Assembly (NCBI GenBank): GCA_965220055.1
Contig: CBDCPE010000002.1
Location: 331,567-395,566 of the forward strand
Direction of reading: 5' to 3'
DNA from: Bin87 sp965220055
Lineage (GTDB): Bacteria; Chloroflexota; Dehalococcoidia; Lucifugimonadales; UBA3495
DNA: 64,000 nucleotides
The translations under genes were made by a program, and so were the position numbers. Of this stretch, positions 8,225 through 17,908 are shown piece by piece (within the stretch, counting starts at the first letter, position 1; every line of letters begins with the position of its first letter). The notes beneath the pieces were generated by a model. That model saw nothing but the letters and a program-made list of their open reading frames with translations. It had not been told where the DNA came from and ran no database searches.

Positions 8225-10093
8225 TCACCGGGGCATTGGAGCGCGGTAGGCCTGCACCCCGCCCGGCAGGGAGCTGACATACACCACGCCGCCGCTGACG
8301 GTGTAGAGCCTTGCGCCCAGGATGTATCCGTTTTGGAAATCCCGAATGAACGCACCGTCGGAGGCGTCAATGGCCATCAGGCTGCCCAGGTCGGACTCCG
8401 CGTAGAGGACGCCGTCGGCTACCGACAGCGACTGCAGGGCCCAGCTTTCGGTGGCCAGTGTCCAGCGTTCCGCGCCGGTGGCCGGGTCCAGGGCGAAGAC
8501 GTGTCCTCCTTCGGCGGCGCCGTAGATCACGCCGTCGGCGACGACGGGCGCGGCGCTGATGAAACCGGGCGCCTCGTGGGTCCAGAGAACATCACCCGTG
8601 GTAGCGTCCAGGGCGTGAAGAAACTGGTCGGGCGACAGGTAGTACACGCCGTCCACCACCAGCGCCGGGAAGTCCTGTGCCGGATACCGCTCGGTCCCGT
8701 AGCTCCAGATGACCTCCCCGGTCGACTCATCGAGGGCGTAGGCGGTGTTGATCACGGTGAGGTACACCACGCCCTCCAGCACCGTGGGAGCGGATTTAAC
8801 GTAGCTGCTGACGGGCGCGCTCCAGGCCAGTCGTCCGGTGGCCGCGTCCAGCGCATGGAACTCGCCGTACTCGTCCCCCGCCGTGTAGACCAGGTTGCCC
8901 GCTACGGCGGGGGCCGCTTCGGCGTCAAAGGCGCGGGGCTCCTCGGCGGTCCAGACCACGTCGCCGGACTGTGCGTCCAGGGCGACGACCCGGTGGTCGC
9001 CATCGACCCGGGCGCTCAAATAGACCTTGCCGCCACTGACCGCAGGCGAGTACTGCACCCAGGAACCGGTGTCGTAGCTCCACAGCTTTTCTCCGGTATC
9101 GGCATCCAGAGCGTGGAGATGGTTGTCGTTGGAACCCACGTAGACGACGCCGTCGGCCACCGTGGGAACCGACACCACCACGTCGCCGGTGGTGAAGCTC
9201 CACAGTTCGTTGCCGGTGGCGGCGTCCAGCGCATAGACCCGGTGATCATTGGAACCGACGTACACCACGCCGTCCGCCACCGCAGGAGCCGCGCTCACCC
9301 ATCCCTGGGTGGCATGGCTCCACAGGCGGGATTCATCATGCGCTGCCGGTCCACCTGGCGGAGTCCCGCTTTCCATGGCTGCCAGCTCGGGTGCGCAGGT
9401 GAAGAGGCCGAAGGTCAACGCGAAGAGCGGTTCAACCTGATCCGGCGTAGCGTCCGGCAGGGACGCGGCGACCAGCGCCGGAATATCGGCGCCATTCAAC
9501 AGTTCACCGATGCAGGCCTGGTGCTGCTCGGTCAGCTCGATCTCCTGCCCCAGTCCTGCGAAGAAGATGGACCGGAACAGCACGGCAGCGGTGTCCGGAG
9601 CCAGGCAGCCGAACACCGAAACCTCCCAGTGTTGGGTGTCGCCTTGACCGTAGACCGGGCTGTCCAGCGCCAATGCCAGACCCTCCTCTCCCAGTTCATT
9701 CCGGAGGCAGGACCGTTCCGTCTCGGTCAGCGCGTCGAACACGTCCGACCAGAGAGGGTCGGGGCCGGCTGCGGACAGCGCGGCTTCCACTTCCGCTGGG
9801 CCCCCGGGCGAAGGGAACGCAGCGGGCAAAGCGGTGGGATCGATCATCAACTCAGGGGTCAGTTCAGGGTGGGCGTTCGTGGTGGGTGCATTGGCGGTAG
9901 CCTCCGCCTGGCGCGTGGACTCGACGCTCTCGATGGCGGCCTGAACGGTAGCCGCAATGTCCGGCTCAGGCGTGGGCAAAGCCTCCGACCGGCCGCCGGG
10001 GAACAGTCCGCAACCCAGCGCGAACCAGCACATCAGCGCCATCCCGATCAGGATCGCAGTTCGCGCCGAAGGCTGTCGGATGGTGTGGTTCAT
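8225..10093 (-). CDS. Lipoprotein with PQQ-type beta-propeller
   Basis: 622 residues from ATG 10093, with GAGGAA just upstream. The N-terminus has a signal peptide with lipobox (MCWFALGC), predicting anchoring at the outer face of the membrane. After an Ala/Thr/Pro-rich linker there is a helical region (about residues 95-225). A propeller of PQQ/YVTN-type repeats follows, with units such as VYVGSNDHRVYALDAATG and NELWSFTTGDVV repeated about eight times. Such propellers usually act as binding scaffolds (BamB-like); enzyme activity cannot be inferred. The frame can be extended upstream to 10306 but without coding character. Confidence 0.85.
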   Translation of the reverse strand: MNHTIRQPSARTAILIGMALMCWFALGCGLFPGGRSEALPTPEPDIAATVQAAIESVESTRQAEATANAPTTNAHPELTPELMIDPTALPAAFPSPGGPAEVEAALSAAGPDPLWSDVFDALTETERSCLRNELGEEGLALALDSPVYGQGDTQHWEVSVFGCLAPDTAAVLFRSIFFAGLGQEIELTEQHQACIGELLNGADIPALVAASLPDATPDQVEPLFALTFGLFTCAPELAAMESGTPPGGPAAHDESRLWSHATQGWVSAAPAVADGVVYVGSNDHRVYALDAATGNELWSFTTGDVVVSVPTVADGVVYVGSNDNHLHALDADTGEKLWSYDTGSWVQYSPAVSGGKVYLSARVDGDHRVVALDAQSGDVVWTAEEPRAFDAEAAPAVAGNLVYTAGDEYGEFHALDAATGRLAWSAPVSSYVKSAPTVLEGVVYLTVINTAYALDESTGEVIWSYGTERYPAQDFPALVVDGVYYLSPDQFLHALDATTGDVLWTHEAPGFISAAPVVADGVIYGAAEGGHVFALDPATGAERWTLATESWALQSLSVADGVLYAESDLGSLMAIDASDGAFIRDFQNGYILGARLYTVSGGVVYVSSLPGGVQAYRAPMPR

Positions 10094-10441
10094 TGTTTCC
10101 TCACCTGGTGGATGACGCGCCGCCATCGTCCATGGGCGTGAAGGTCCAAAGGGGCGGCGCGTCGTCGGATTTGGGCAAAGGGCGGTCATTGTACAGCGAG
10201 CCCGTCTGACGCGGGACAACGGCCATCGGACAGACTGGCCAATTCGGGAAGGGGTACCTTGAGACAGTGTCCCGAGCATTGCCGGGAGTACGTCGTCGCC
10301 CTCCATCCGGTAACTTAATTACGCGCGAAAATGCCCCGGCGGATTGAACGACGATAGGCCGCAACGGCGACCTGCGCGGTCCGCCCATCCGGCTGCCGTC
10401 GGGATTCTCTCCAAGGTCCGGGGTCAATCCCGGAACGCCGG
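10094..10441. other. Intergenic region upstream of two divergent genes
   Basis: Holds the leader of the propeller lipoprotein (leftward) and the broken 5' edge of the regulator pseudogene (rightward). I see no recognised protein or RNA. Confidence 0.4.
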
Positions 10442-11825
10442 CCACCGGAGCCCGCCGAGATGACCCAATTCTTCCGGATCATCCGCGACCAGTCGGAGAG
10501 CATGCGCCACCTGATCGGCGACCTGCTCGACGTGGCCCGCATCGAAACCGGCACCCTGCCGGTCTCCCCCGAACCCGTGGAGGTGACCGTCCTGGTGGAC
10601 GAGGCCAGGAGCCGGTTCCAGAGCGGGGGCGGCCGGAACAACCTGCAAATCGACCTGCCGCCGGACCTGCCCCGGGTCCTGGCGGACCGGCGGCGCATCG
10701 TCCAGGTGCTGAACAACCTGTTGTCCAACGCGGCCCGGCACTCCAGCGACTTGTCCCCCATCCGAGTCGCCGCGGTGCGGGACGGCGTCCACGTCGCCTT
10801 CTCGGTGGCCGACTACGGCGTGGGGTGCCTGCCGAGCGGCTGCCCCACCTGTTCCGCAAGTTCTCGCGCCTCGACGGCGAGGAACGGGGACGGTAGGTCG
10901 GCGGGTCCGGCCTGGGCCTGGCCATCTGCAAGGGGATCGTGGAGGCCCACGGGGGGCGCATCCGGGCCGAGAGCGACGGGCCGGGCCTGGGCAGCCGGTT
11001 CACCTTCACCCTGCCGGCGGTGAAGGAGGCCGCTGCCGTCCGCTCCAGACGGTCCCGGCCACGGCCTCGAAAGGAACGGGAGCCGACCCGCATTCTCTGC
11101 GTGGACGACGACCCGCAGACCCTCCGGTACGTCCGGGACGCCCTCACCAGGGCGGGCTATGCGCCCATCGTTACCGGAGACCCGGAGGAGGTCCCCCGGC
11201 TCATGGCGGAAGAAGCGCCCCAGCTGGTCCTGCTGGACCTGGTGCTGCCGGGCAGCACGGCATCGAGCTGATGCAGGCGATCCGCGAAATCGCCGACGTG
11301 CCGGTCATCTTCCTGTCCGCCTACGGCCAGGACGAGGTGGTCGCCCAGGCCTTCGACCTGGGGGCGGCCGACTACGTGGTCAAGCCCTTCTCGCCAACGG
11401 AGCTGGTGGCCCGGATCCGGGCGGCCCTGCGCAAGCGGGCGGCGCCGGAGTTGGCCCAGCCCTCCCAGCCCTACGTGCTGGGAGACCTGACCGTCGACTA
11501 CTCCCAGCGCAGGGTAACGCTGGCCGGACGCCCGGTCGCGCTCACCATCATCGAGTACCGGATGCTGGTCGAGCTTTCGGCCAACGCCGGGCGGCCGCTG
11601 ACCCACGAGCATCTGCTGCAACGCGTCTGGGGACCGGACAAGGGCGAGGACTCCGCGCCGGTGCGCAACATCGTCAGGAGGCTGCGCCGCAAGCTGGGCG
11701 ACGCCGCCGGCAACCCGGCCTACATCTTCGCCGAGCCCAGCGTCGGCTACCGGATGGAGCAGGGCGAGGGAGCGGAACCTGAACCTGGCCCGGCGCCGGA
11801 ACCTGAGACGGAGACGGAGCCGTGA
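10442..11825 (+). pseudogene. Decayed paralogue of the sensor-kinase/response-regulator gene at 31256
   Basis: Compared with the intact copy, homology begins only at AEMTQFFRIIRDQSESM, so the GAF, PAS and phospho-acceptor His regions are missing. The ATPase part is recognisable (NLLSNAARHSSD, then in another frame VPAERLPHLFRKFSRLDGEE and GGSGLGLAICKGIVEAHGG). Lesions are a frameshift near 10823, an in-frame TAG near 10897 and a one-base loss near 11255 in the receiver (LVLLDLVLPG then frame change). The receiver and OmpR-type winged helix from 11271 (VIFLSAYGQDEVV, YVVKPFSPTELVARI) are otherwise well preserved. Confidence 0.85.
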
Positions 11826-12042
11826 CCGTCCTGGTCTTCGCAGACGAGCGGCGCGGGACTTATTGCCTGCTGCCGCCCGCCTGAGCCACTTCATCGCGGT
11901 TACCACGTGGTATCCCCGCCGTTGGAACGGGCGTCCCCTTGTGCGACAATTCCCCGGCGGGCCGATCGTCGCCCACGAACAGGTTGTCGCCCGTGGACAG
12001 GATGGACGAGTGCACCGCCGACCTTCCGCCGGGGAGGAGCTG

Positions 12043-12366
12043 ATGCTGGAGCCACAGAAACCGCTCGTGACCGAGTTGGCCCTGGCCGATGCCCTGGACC
12101 GGCTGGTCAACCAGACCCGGGAGTTCAGGGCCGACGTGGACCTGCGCGTGCAGATCACCTTCTCCGGCACGCCCGACGTGGGCTTTCCAATGCAGCGGGA
12201 GATACGCGACATTCCCGGCGAGATCGTTCACCGCGTCTGGAACGAGGGCCTGCGCGATTACGAGACCCCGCATCGCTCCGGTCCGGAGACGCCGTCTGAG
12301 ACGACCGGCGCAGGACACGCTTGGGCGTTTACACTCCGAGCCAGCGCAGCTGAGCGTAACACCTGA
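12043..12366 (+). CDS. Small conserved hypothetical, family copy 1 of 3
   Basis: 107 residues from the ATG at 12043; GGGGAGGAG ends three bases before it. The protein reads LVTELALADALDRLVNQ, then DLRVQITFSGTPDVGFPMQ and IVHRVWNEGLRDYE. Copy 2 at 13232 is about 75% similar, and copy 3 is a remnant at 14961. Copy 1 lacks about ten residues (the TTDETDLVKL segment of copy 2) and has an extended C-terminus caused by a small insertion. Upstream DNA (about 11920-12042) is also duplicated. Function unknown. Confidence 0.6.
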   Translation: MLEPQKPLVTELALADALDRLVNQTREFRADVDLRVQITFSGTPDVGFPMQREIRDIPGEIVHRVWNEGLRDYETPHRSGPETPSETTGAGHAWAFTLRASAAERNT

Positions 12367-12445
12367 CCAGAGCCGGCGAGTCCGTCATCACCAAAGCGCT
12401 CCAGCGCAACCACGTACCCTCGTCGGCCATGCCCATGGCGCCTAC

Positions 12446-12480
12446 AATCTACCCGGTAACGTCATCAAACCCACCCGGGT
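12446..12480. repeat. Iteron-like repeat pair, locus 1
   Basis: tctacccggtaacgtca, tcaaa, then a diverged second unit starting cccacccgg. The same 22-bp spaced arrangement occurs at 16161 and, diverged, at 17998. Confidence 0.5.
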
Positions 12481-12563
12481 TCCAGTACTCCCCAACGATG
12501 GCGTCCGGGTCACCCCAGTCAGCCCGACCCTCGGCAACGTCAGCTTCTCCCGCAGTTCCACAA

Positions 12564-13028
12564 TCAGCCGGAACCAGCAGCCGAGCTGCCGCCATCGTCA
12601 GCCACCCTGCTCGCCCGGGGCGCCCGGTTCAGCCCACGTTCCCATACCGCAATCGCCGCCTCCCGCAGTGCCCGGCCAGCCTCGACGGTCGTAACCGGAT
12701 CCCCTGCGGCCCTGGCCCCATCCAGCCGGAACGCTGCCCACCACAGCGCCGACAGCGGATCAGGGTTGGCTCCCGCGACGCCGGCCCAGGGCTGTTCATG
12801 GGGCTGCCAGTTGACGGCGGCCCGGTGTTCCCGGACCGCCGCCGTCATCGCCTCCGCCGCAGCCAACAACTCCCGCAGCCGCGCCGCTTCCTGCTCCGAA
12901 GGCGGACCCCCCTCGCCGGAACCGCGACGGACCAGCGCACGCTTGCCGTACCGTACCGCCGCCCGGGCCAATCGCGCCCGGGCGCGAGTTTGCGCTTTCC
13001 GCAGCTCAGGAATGCTGGCCGTGCTCAT
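12564..13028 (-). CDS. Hypothetical helical protein
   Basis: 154 residues from ATG 13028; GGAGGAAGTCA precedes the start. Strongly basic, Ala/Arg-rich helical N-terminus (KAQTRARARLARAAVRYGKR) followed by Glu/Ala-rich helices and a Trp-containing segment (LSALWWAAFRLDGARAAGD). No family recognised. It lies on the opposite strand between copies 1 and 2 of the triplicated small gene. Confidence 0.5.
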   Translation of the reverse strand: MSTASIPELRKAQTRARARLARAAVRYGKRALVRRGSGEGGPPSEQEAARLRELLAAAEAMTAAVREHRAAVNWQPHEQPWAGVAGANPDPLSALWWAAFRLDGARAAGDPVTTVEAGRALREAAIAVWERGLNRAPRASRVADDGGSSAAGSG

Positions 13029-13231
13029 TGACTTCCTCCGCGCTCCGGACTCCAGCCCGGTCAGCCCATCCCGCTGACGCCCGCCTGATCGACCGCTCCG
13101 GCGATGACCGCGGTGACCGGCCCGCCGTTGGAACAGCCATCCCCTTGTGCGACAATTGCCCCGGCGGGCCGGTCACCGCCCGTGGACAGGATGGGCGATC
13201 TCACCGCAGACCTTCCGCCGTGGAGGACCCG

Positions 13232-13492
13232 ATGTTGGAACGACACAAACCCATCGTAACCGAGCTGGCCCTGGCCGACGCCCTGGACCGGCTGGTCAAC
13301 CTGATCGAGGAACTGCGGGTCGACGCGGACCTGCGCGTGGAGATCACCACCGACGAGACAGACCTGGTGAAGCTCACCTTCTCCGGCACTCCCAGCGTGG
13401 GCTTTCCCCTGCAGCGGGAGGTGCGGGATATTCCCGCCGAGATCGTTCGCCGCGTCTGGAACGAGGGCCTGCGCGACTACGAGGTTCTGTAG
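13232..13492 (+). CDS. Small conserved hypothetical, family copy 2 of 3
   Basis: 86 residues, probably the least damaged copy: MLERHKPIVTELALADALDR, a helix followed by DADLRVEITTDETDLVKLTF, SGTPSVGFPLQREV and IVRRVWNEGLRDYEVL. A tggagg at 13221-13226 serves as ribosome binding site. About 110 bp upstream of the start match the DNA upstream of copy 1, so the repeat includes the leader. I do not recognise the family. Confidence 0.65.
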   Translation: MLERHKPIVTELALADALDRLVNLIEELRVDADLRVEITTDETDLVKLTFSGTPSVGFPLQREVRDIPAEIVRRVWNEGLRDYEVL

Positions 13493-13676
13493 TGCCACAA
13501 CGACACGCTCTGCGCATGGCGCTCCATGGCGTCCTCGGCATATGGTACACAGCCCAGACCGGTCGATGACGCCGCCCTGCTGCGATCGGCCCAGTCCGGT
13601 CAAGACACTCCGTACAACCATACGGGCCCCGTTTTCGGATCACCCGATTACAGGGGGCGCCGGATGAGGTAAACCG

Positions 13677-14918
13677 ATGCCTCCAAACATATACGGCAAT
13701 CTGATCCGGCTCGATACCGGCGACGGCAGCGGCGAGGAAGTGCTGGAGCGCGTTCCGCTGTACGCGGGCGTCTCCCAGGGCGGAGTCAGCGAGGACACCC
13801 TCCAGGAGCTGCTGTTCCGTTCCCCACGGGCACTCCCCATTACCGCCATCGACGCCACTTACGACGGAGCCGTCCCGGTGTGCCGCGAGTTGTCCACGCC
13901 CGCCGGCTATCTGGATGCGCTGTACGTCAATCACTTGGGCCGATTGACCCTCGCCGAGTTCAAGCTGTGGCGCAATCCCCAGGCGCGGCGCGAAGTTATC
14001 GGACAGATCCTCGACTACGCCAAGGACCTCGCTTCGTGGGGATACGAGGACCTGCAGACCAGGGTGTCCCTGGCCACCGGCCGGAAGGGCAATGCGCTCT
14101 ACGAACTGGTCCGGGAGCATTACCCCGATTTGGACGAGGCGGAATTCGTCGACAGCGTCACACGCCACCTCAGGCGCGGTGAATTTCTGCTGCTCATCAT
14201 CGGCGACGGCATCCAGGAGGGCGCCGCCAACATCGTCGACTTCGTCCAGCGCTACAGCGGGTTGCACTTCAACCTGGCACTGGTGGAGGCCGCGCTCTAC
14301 CGCGACGGCGCCAATCGCCTCATCGTTCAACCCCGGGTCCTGGTCCAGACGGAAATCGTCCAGCGTTTCGTCATTGACGGTAGCGTCGAACGGGTCGCCG
14401 TCATTGATGATGCCGACACCCAGCAGGAGACCCTTTCGGACCAGGACGAGGAGAACCTCCGCTTCTGGACCGCAGTGCTGCGGGACTATGCTTTCGCAGA
14501 CCCGACCGCAGAACTGCCCTCACCCCCCAAGGACTCAACGCTGTACGTGACCGTACGACATTCCGGCTTTTCCGGTTGGGGCCTCTGCTTCGGGGGATAT
14601 ATCCATCGCAGGGCCTCCGACCTCGGCTGTTACCTCACCGCGCGGAAGGACCAGGCACGCGACGTCCGTATCTTCGACGAGCTCGCGGTGTCCTTCGAGG
14701 AACTGCGGGCGGAGATGGGCGACGACCTCCAGCACTGGACCAACGCGGCAGGTCGGCCCAGGATCGGCTTCAGGCGACCGGGCGGCCTGGCTTTTCTGTC
14801 GGCTAGCGAGGACAGCGACGATTTCCGTGACGCAGTCTCATGGATGCGCGACCGCCTTGACCGGCTGGTCAGTACGCTCAATCCCAAGCTGCAGGCAAGG
14901 CTCGCCGATGACCGCTGA
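13677..14918 (+). CDS. PD-(D/E)XK nuclease-family protein
   Basis: 413 residues. A nuclease-like core is visible: AGYLDALYVNHLGRLTLAEF followed by K, giving Asp80 and the Glu94-x-Lys96 motif, then REVIGQILDYAKDL on the next helix. The C-terminal half (about residues 280-400, from LYVTVRHSGFSGWGLCFGG) resembles the C-terminal domain of DUF4268-type proteins. Such proteins occur as stand-alone nucleases in defence and repair settings; the substrate is unknown. It lies between copies 2 and 3 of the triplicated small gene and next to an HNH nuclease on the other strand. Confidence 0.8.
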   Translation: MPPNIYGNLIRLDTGDGSGEEVLERVPLYAGVSQGGVSEDTLQELLFRSPRALPITAIDATYDGAVPVCRELSTPAGYLDALYVNHLGRLTLAEFKLWRNPQARREVIGQILDYAKDLASWGYEDLQTRVSLATGRKGNALYELVREHYPDLDEAEFVDSVTRHLRRGEFLLLIIGDGIQEGAANIVDFVQRYSGLHFNLALVEAALYRDGANRLIVQPRVLVQTEIVQRFVIDGSVERVAVIDDADTQQETLSDQDEENLRFWTAVLRDYAFADPTAELPSPPKDSTLYVTVRHSGFSGWGLCFGGYIHRRASDLGCYLTARKDQARDVRIFDELAVSFEELRAEMGDDLQHWTNAAGRPRIGFRRPGGLAFLSASEDSDDFRDAVSWMRDRLDRLVSTLNPKLQARLADDR

Positions 14919-14960
14919 CGCCGCCGTGGATGCAACGTCCATCAGGCCGACAGCCCTTGC

Positions 14961-15097
14961 CCTTCTCCGGCACTGCCGACGTGGGCTTTCCATTGCAGCG
15001 GGAGGTACCGGATATTCCTACCGAGATCGTTCGCCGCGTCTGGAACCAGGGACTGCGCGACTACGAGACCCCGTATCCCTCCGGCGACGCCCTCTGA
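14961..15097 (+). pseudogene. Remnant of the triplicated small gene, copy 3
   Basis: Only the 3' part survives: FSGTADVGFPLQREVPDIPT, EIVRRVWNQGLRDYETP and a TGA at 15095-15097. The following bases up to about 15165 also resemble the DNA downstream of copy 1, so copy 3 kept its tail but lost its head. Confidence 0.7.
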
Positions 15098-15185
15098 GAC
15101 GACCGGCGCGCGACCCGCTTGCGCAATTCACAGCCCGCCACTCCAGCGGTGCGTAACACCTAACGACGGTGGGATGTCGCCGCCG

Positions 15186-15222
15186 TTGGTTCCCGTTCAG
15201 CAGGCTGAGCCACTGAAACGGG
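15186..15222. terminator. Imperfect hairpin downstream of the HNH gene
   Basis: ttcccgttcag pairs with ctgaaacgggac with one bulge. It lies about 40 bp past the HNH stop codon. There is no T-tract, so terminator function is weakly supported. Confidence 0.3.
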
Positions 15223-15261
15223 ACACCAAAACACGTACCTGGTCCTCACGTTCTTATCCCG

Positions 15262-16014
15262 TTATTCCGCGGCGCCTGCGCCATCAGGGCGCACATCCCC
15301 ACTCTCCAGGTGGTACTGCGCCAGCCTCCGGCCGGTCAACGTCGCCTCCCGCTCGTCCACCATCACACCCGTCTCCACGTTGTGGGCCCGCAGCTCTGCC
15401 ATCTTCATGCGGAATCCATGGCTACCCTGCGTTCCCTTCACCCGATTGCAATACGGGCACAGCAGCTGCAGGTTGCGGGTCTCATGCTCTCCGTCGTCGC
15501 TCAGGGCCACGATGTGGTCGACCTCGAACCTGAGATGATGCGGCTGGTGGAAACCGCAGCCGGGACAAACGCCCCGCTGCACCGCGTACAGCGCCATTCG
15601 CACCGCTTCCGCCACGTTTGTACGGCGATTACCGTCACCACGCCGGCGGGCCGGTCGCTTCTCATACACCTCCGCCGGTTCCAGGTACTCCCGCAGCAGC
15701 GCCACGTCCATCGGGCGGGTGGGCTCGCGGTACAGATAGCGCCCTCGGCTGACCCGCATGATCAGCTGAGGAGAAGCTTTGCTGTGGCCCTGGGTGGTAT
15801 AGCCCGCGAGATCGCTGAGTTCCCGGTTGACCAGGTTGCGGTCCCGCTTCGCGTTGGGGTTGAAATCAGCCACTCCCGAGGTGGCGACCAGCTCATAAAT
15901 CTCTTCGGTGGTCAGGATGCGCCCCTGGCGCCTCGCCATCACCTGCACGATGTGGGGCCGCAGGCTGCTCGCTGCTTTCGCCAACCGCATACCTCCATTG
16001 GTGATGGTGAGCAC
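15262..16014 (-). CDS. HNH endonuclease-domain protein
   Basis: 250 residues if the GTG at 16014 is used; an ATG eight codons in is the alternative. The C-terminal half carries an HNH core with a zinc-binding frame: CPGC at 150-153, DH at 166-167, Asn181, and CPYCN at 186-190, followed by KGTQG. The N-terminal half (about 20-115) looks like a DNA-binding helical domain (ILTTEEIYELVATSGVADFN). HNH proteins of this shape are found as restriction-type or homing-like nucleases. No methyltransferase is adjacent, so a restriction role is not supported by context. Confidence 0.85.
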   Translation of the reverse strand: MLTITNGGMRLAKAASSLRPHIVQVMARRQGRILTTEEIYELVATSGVADFNPNAKRDRNLVNRELSDLAGYTTQGHSKASPQLIMRVSRGRYLYREPTRPMDVALLREYLEPAEVYEKRPARRRGDGNRRTNVAEAVRMALYAVQRGVCPGCGFHQPHHLRFEVDHIVALSDDGEHETRNLQLLCPYCNRVKGTQGSHGFRMKMAELRAHNVETGVMVDEREATLTGRRLAQYHLESGDVRPDGAGAAE

Positions 16015-16160
16015 TCTGGAGAACCTTGCCTTGATTGACCATCGTTAGCCTGACCATGGATGCATTGGCCGGCACAGAAACCGTGTCATGCCTGCTCCAA
16101 CGGCTCGACCGATTGGCCACCGCGCTCAAACGGGTATCAGAGTGCCAGGTCACCTGACGT

Positions 16161-16198
16161 TCTACCCGGTAGCGTCATTAAATCTACCCGATACCGTC
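16161..16198. repeat. Iteron-like repeat pair, locus 2
   Basis: tctacccggtagcgtca and tctacccgataccgtca (two differences) are separated by ttaaa, a 22-bp period. This is the clearest of the three loci and lies just downstream of the helicase-loader-like gene. Confidence 0.6.
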
Positions 16199-16323
16199 AC
16201 GCGAAGTCCATCTCGCCAACTGCTCGCCCGCATCGACCCCACCGCAAAGGCGCTCATGCCGGTCGGCGCAATACCGGCTGCAGCCGGACGTTGCCAATGC
16301 CATCGCCCGGCTGAGGTCTATGG

Positions 16324-17908
16324 CTACGGAGCCCTTTCTCCCCCGGGAACGCTGTGTCTACGATAGTCCGGCCCCTGCAGTGGCATAACGGTAACCACCA
16401 TCTTGTCCAAGCTGGACTTTGTACATTTGGGTGGTGTAGGCGAAGACGTCGGTGAGTTGAGCGTAAATTGCGGCTGGGGGTTTTCAACTGTCGGGTTTCA
16501 ACCCCGACAGTGTAATATTTCAGTAGGCCAGCCACGGCACGAAGTGCGCCGATTTCGCCACGTATCTAACTTTTGTACAAAGTCCAGCCAAGAGGCGCGA
16601 CGCGATACGCGGGCGGGCCGTGTCAATCTCGGACAGCCGGTTCGACGTGGTGATGACGGTGGGCAGACGCTCCTCATAGCGGTGATTTACAATCTGGAAG
16701 AGCTTATCCTCGGCAAAGGGCGTGTTGCGCTCCGCTCCCATGTCATCCAGCACCAACAGCTGGGCGCTGCTGATCCGCATCAGCAGGTCAGCGTGAGCGA
16801 CCGCGCTATCAGGACTATAAGCAGCCCGTAGGTGGTCCAGCAAATTGGCCACGGTCGAAAAGTACACGTCATCGCCCCGGTCCCGGCGTACCGCGGCAGC
16901 CGCCACGGCTAGGTGGGTCTTGCCCACTCCGTAGGGCCCCATCAGCATCAGCCATCCATTGGGCCGTTCGGCCTGGGCCCAGCGTTTAACGTAGGCGTGG
17001 GCGCCGACAAAAGCGGCGGCCTGCTCGGGAGTGAATATCCCGCCACCATCGGTCCGGAAAGAATCGAACGTCATCCGGTCCGCCATGGCGGTCGGTATCT
17101 CACCCAGTTTGCGCATGACAACATTTATCGCGCTGCCCGAGCTGTACAGCTTGGAGAAACCGTCGGCAGTATCGAGGCGGGTTCTGAGGAAATCATCCGC
17201 CTGATCAAGGGAACCACGCACGGTGATCACGGTTGGCAATCGTGCTGAATGGCGATGCGCCAGCAGCTGTAACAACCGGTCCTGTCCCCACGACGTCGTG
17301 GGGTTTACCGGAAAGTCATCCAACGCCAGGAACGGAGCACTGCGGACTTGTTCGAACATGTCGGCGAAGCTGGGTTCTTCTTGGTCGTTGTCAAAGCCGG
17401 TTCTGAGATAATCCAACAGGTCAGCAACGGTGATCAGTAGAGCGGGGTTGCCCAGGTCGATCTGCCGGTTGACAATCGCAGCGGCCAGATGGGTCTTACC
17501 AGAGCCGCTGGGGCCCGTGATGGTAAACCAACCAACCGGATCCTCGGCGTATCGGACGGCCGCATCCAGAACCGCCACGAAAGCACGGGTACTTACAATT
17601 TCACCAGAGGGACCATCGCGGTTTACAGCAGCAAAAGTCGACTCTCGGAGAATGCCCAGCCGACTGTAACGCTCCAGGGCTTCGCTGCGTCGCGCACCGT
17701 TGAAATCGGATTCCTGACATTCACACGGATAAACCTGACCGAAATCAGGGTGGTCGACGGGTACGCTGGTCGTCAGCCATCCCGCTCCATTGCAGATCGA
17801 GCACTTCCCGGCATCCGACCGAGTGGACTGATCATGAACCGCGTCATTGACCGGGCGACTGGGCCGATTCGAGACGGCACGGCGCAGGATACTACTCAGG
17901 TTTTCCAT
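16324..17908 (-). pseudogene. Double-AAA+ DnaC-like helicase loader, 3' end split by a miniature element
   Basis: From 17908 the protein has a zinc-finger-like start (CSIC at 37-40, CECQ at 62-65). It then carries two consecutive DnaC/IstB-type ATPase modules: Walker A GPSGSGKT (132-139) with Walker B FLALDD (193-198), and Walker A GPYGVGKT (324-331) with Walker B LLVLDD (384-389). After ASRLL the frame enters an inserted element that supplies about 20 foreign residues and a stop at 16520. Beyond the element the original ending DKMVVTVMPLQGPDYRRHSV resumes and stops at 16324. The shortened protein might still fold. Position next to rep and par genes suggests a replicative helicase loader. Confidence 0.8.
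16412..16587. mobile_element. Miniature element (176 bp) with 5-bp target duplication
   Basis: Terminal inverted repeats ctggactttgtaca (16412-16425) and its complement (16574-16587) are flanked by the direct repeat CCAAG on both sides (16407-16411, 16588-16592). No coding capacity. Internally there is a hairpin, actgtcggg with cccgacagt. The longer right terminus resembles the end of the IS701-like fragment at 7076, suggesting mobilisation by that family. Confidence 0.88.
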
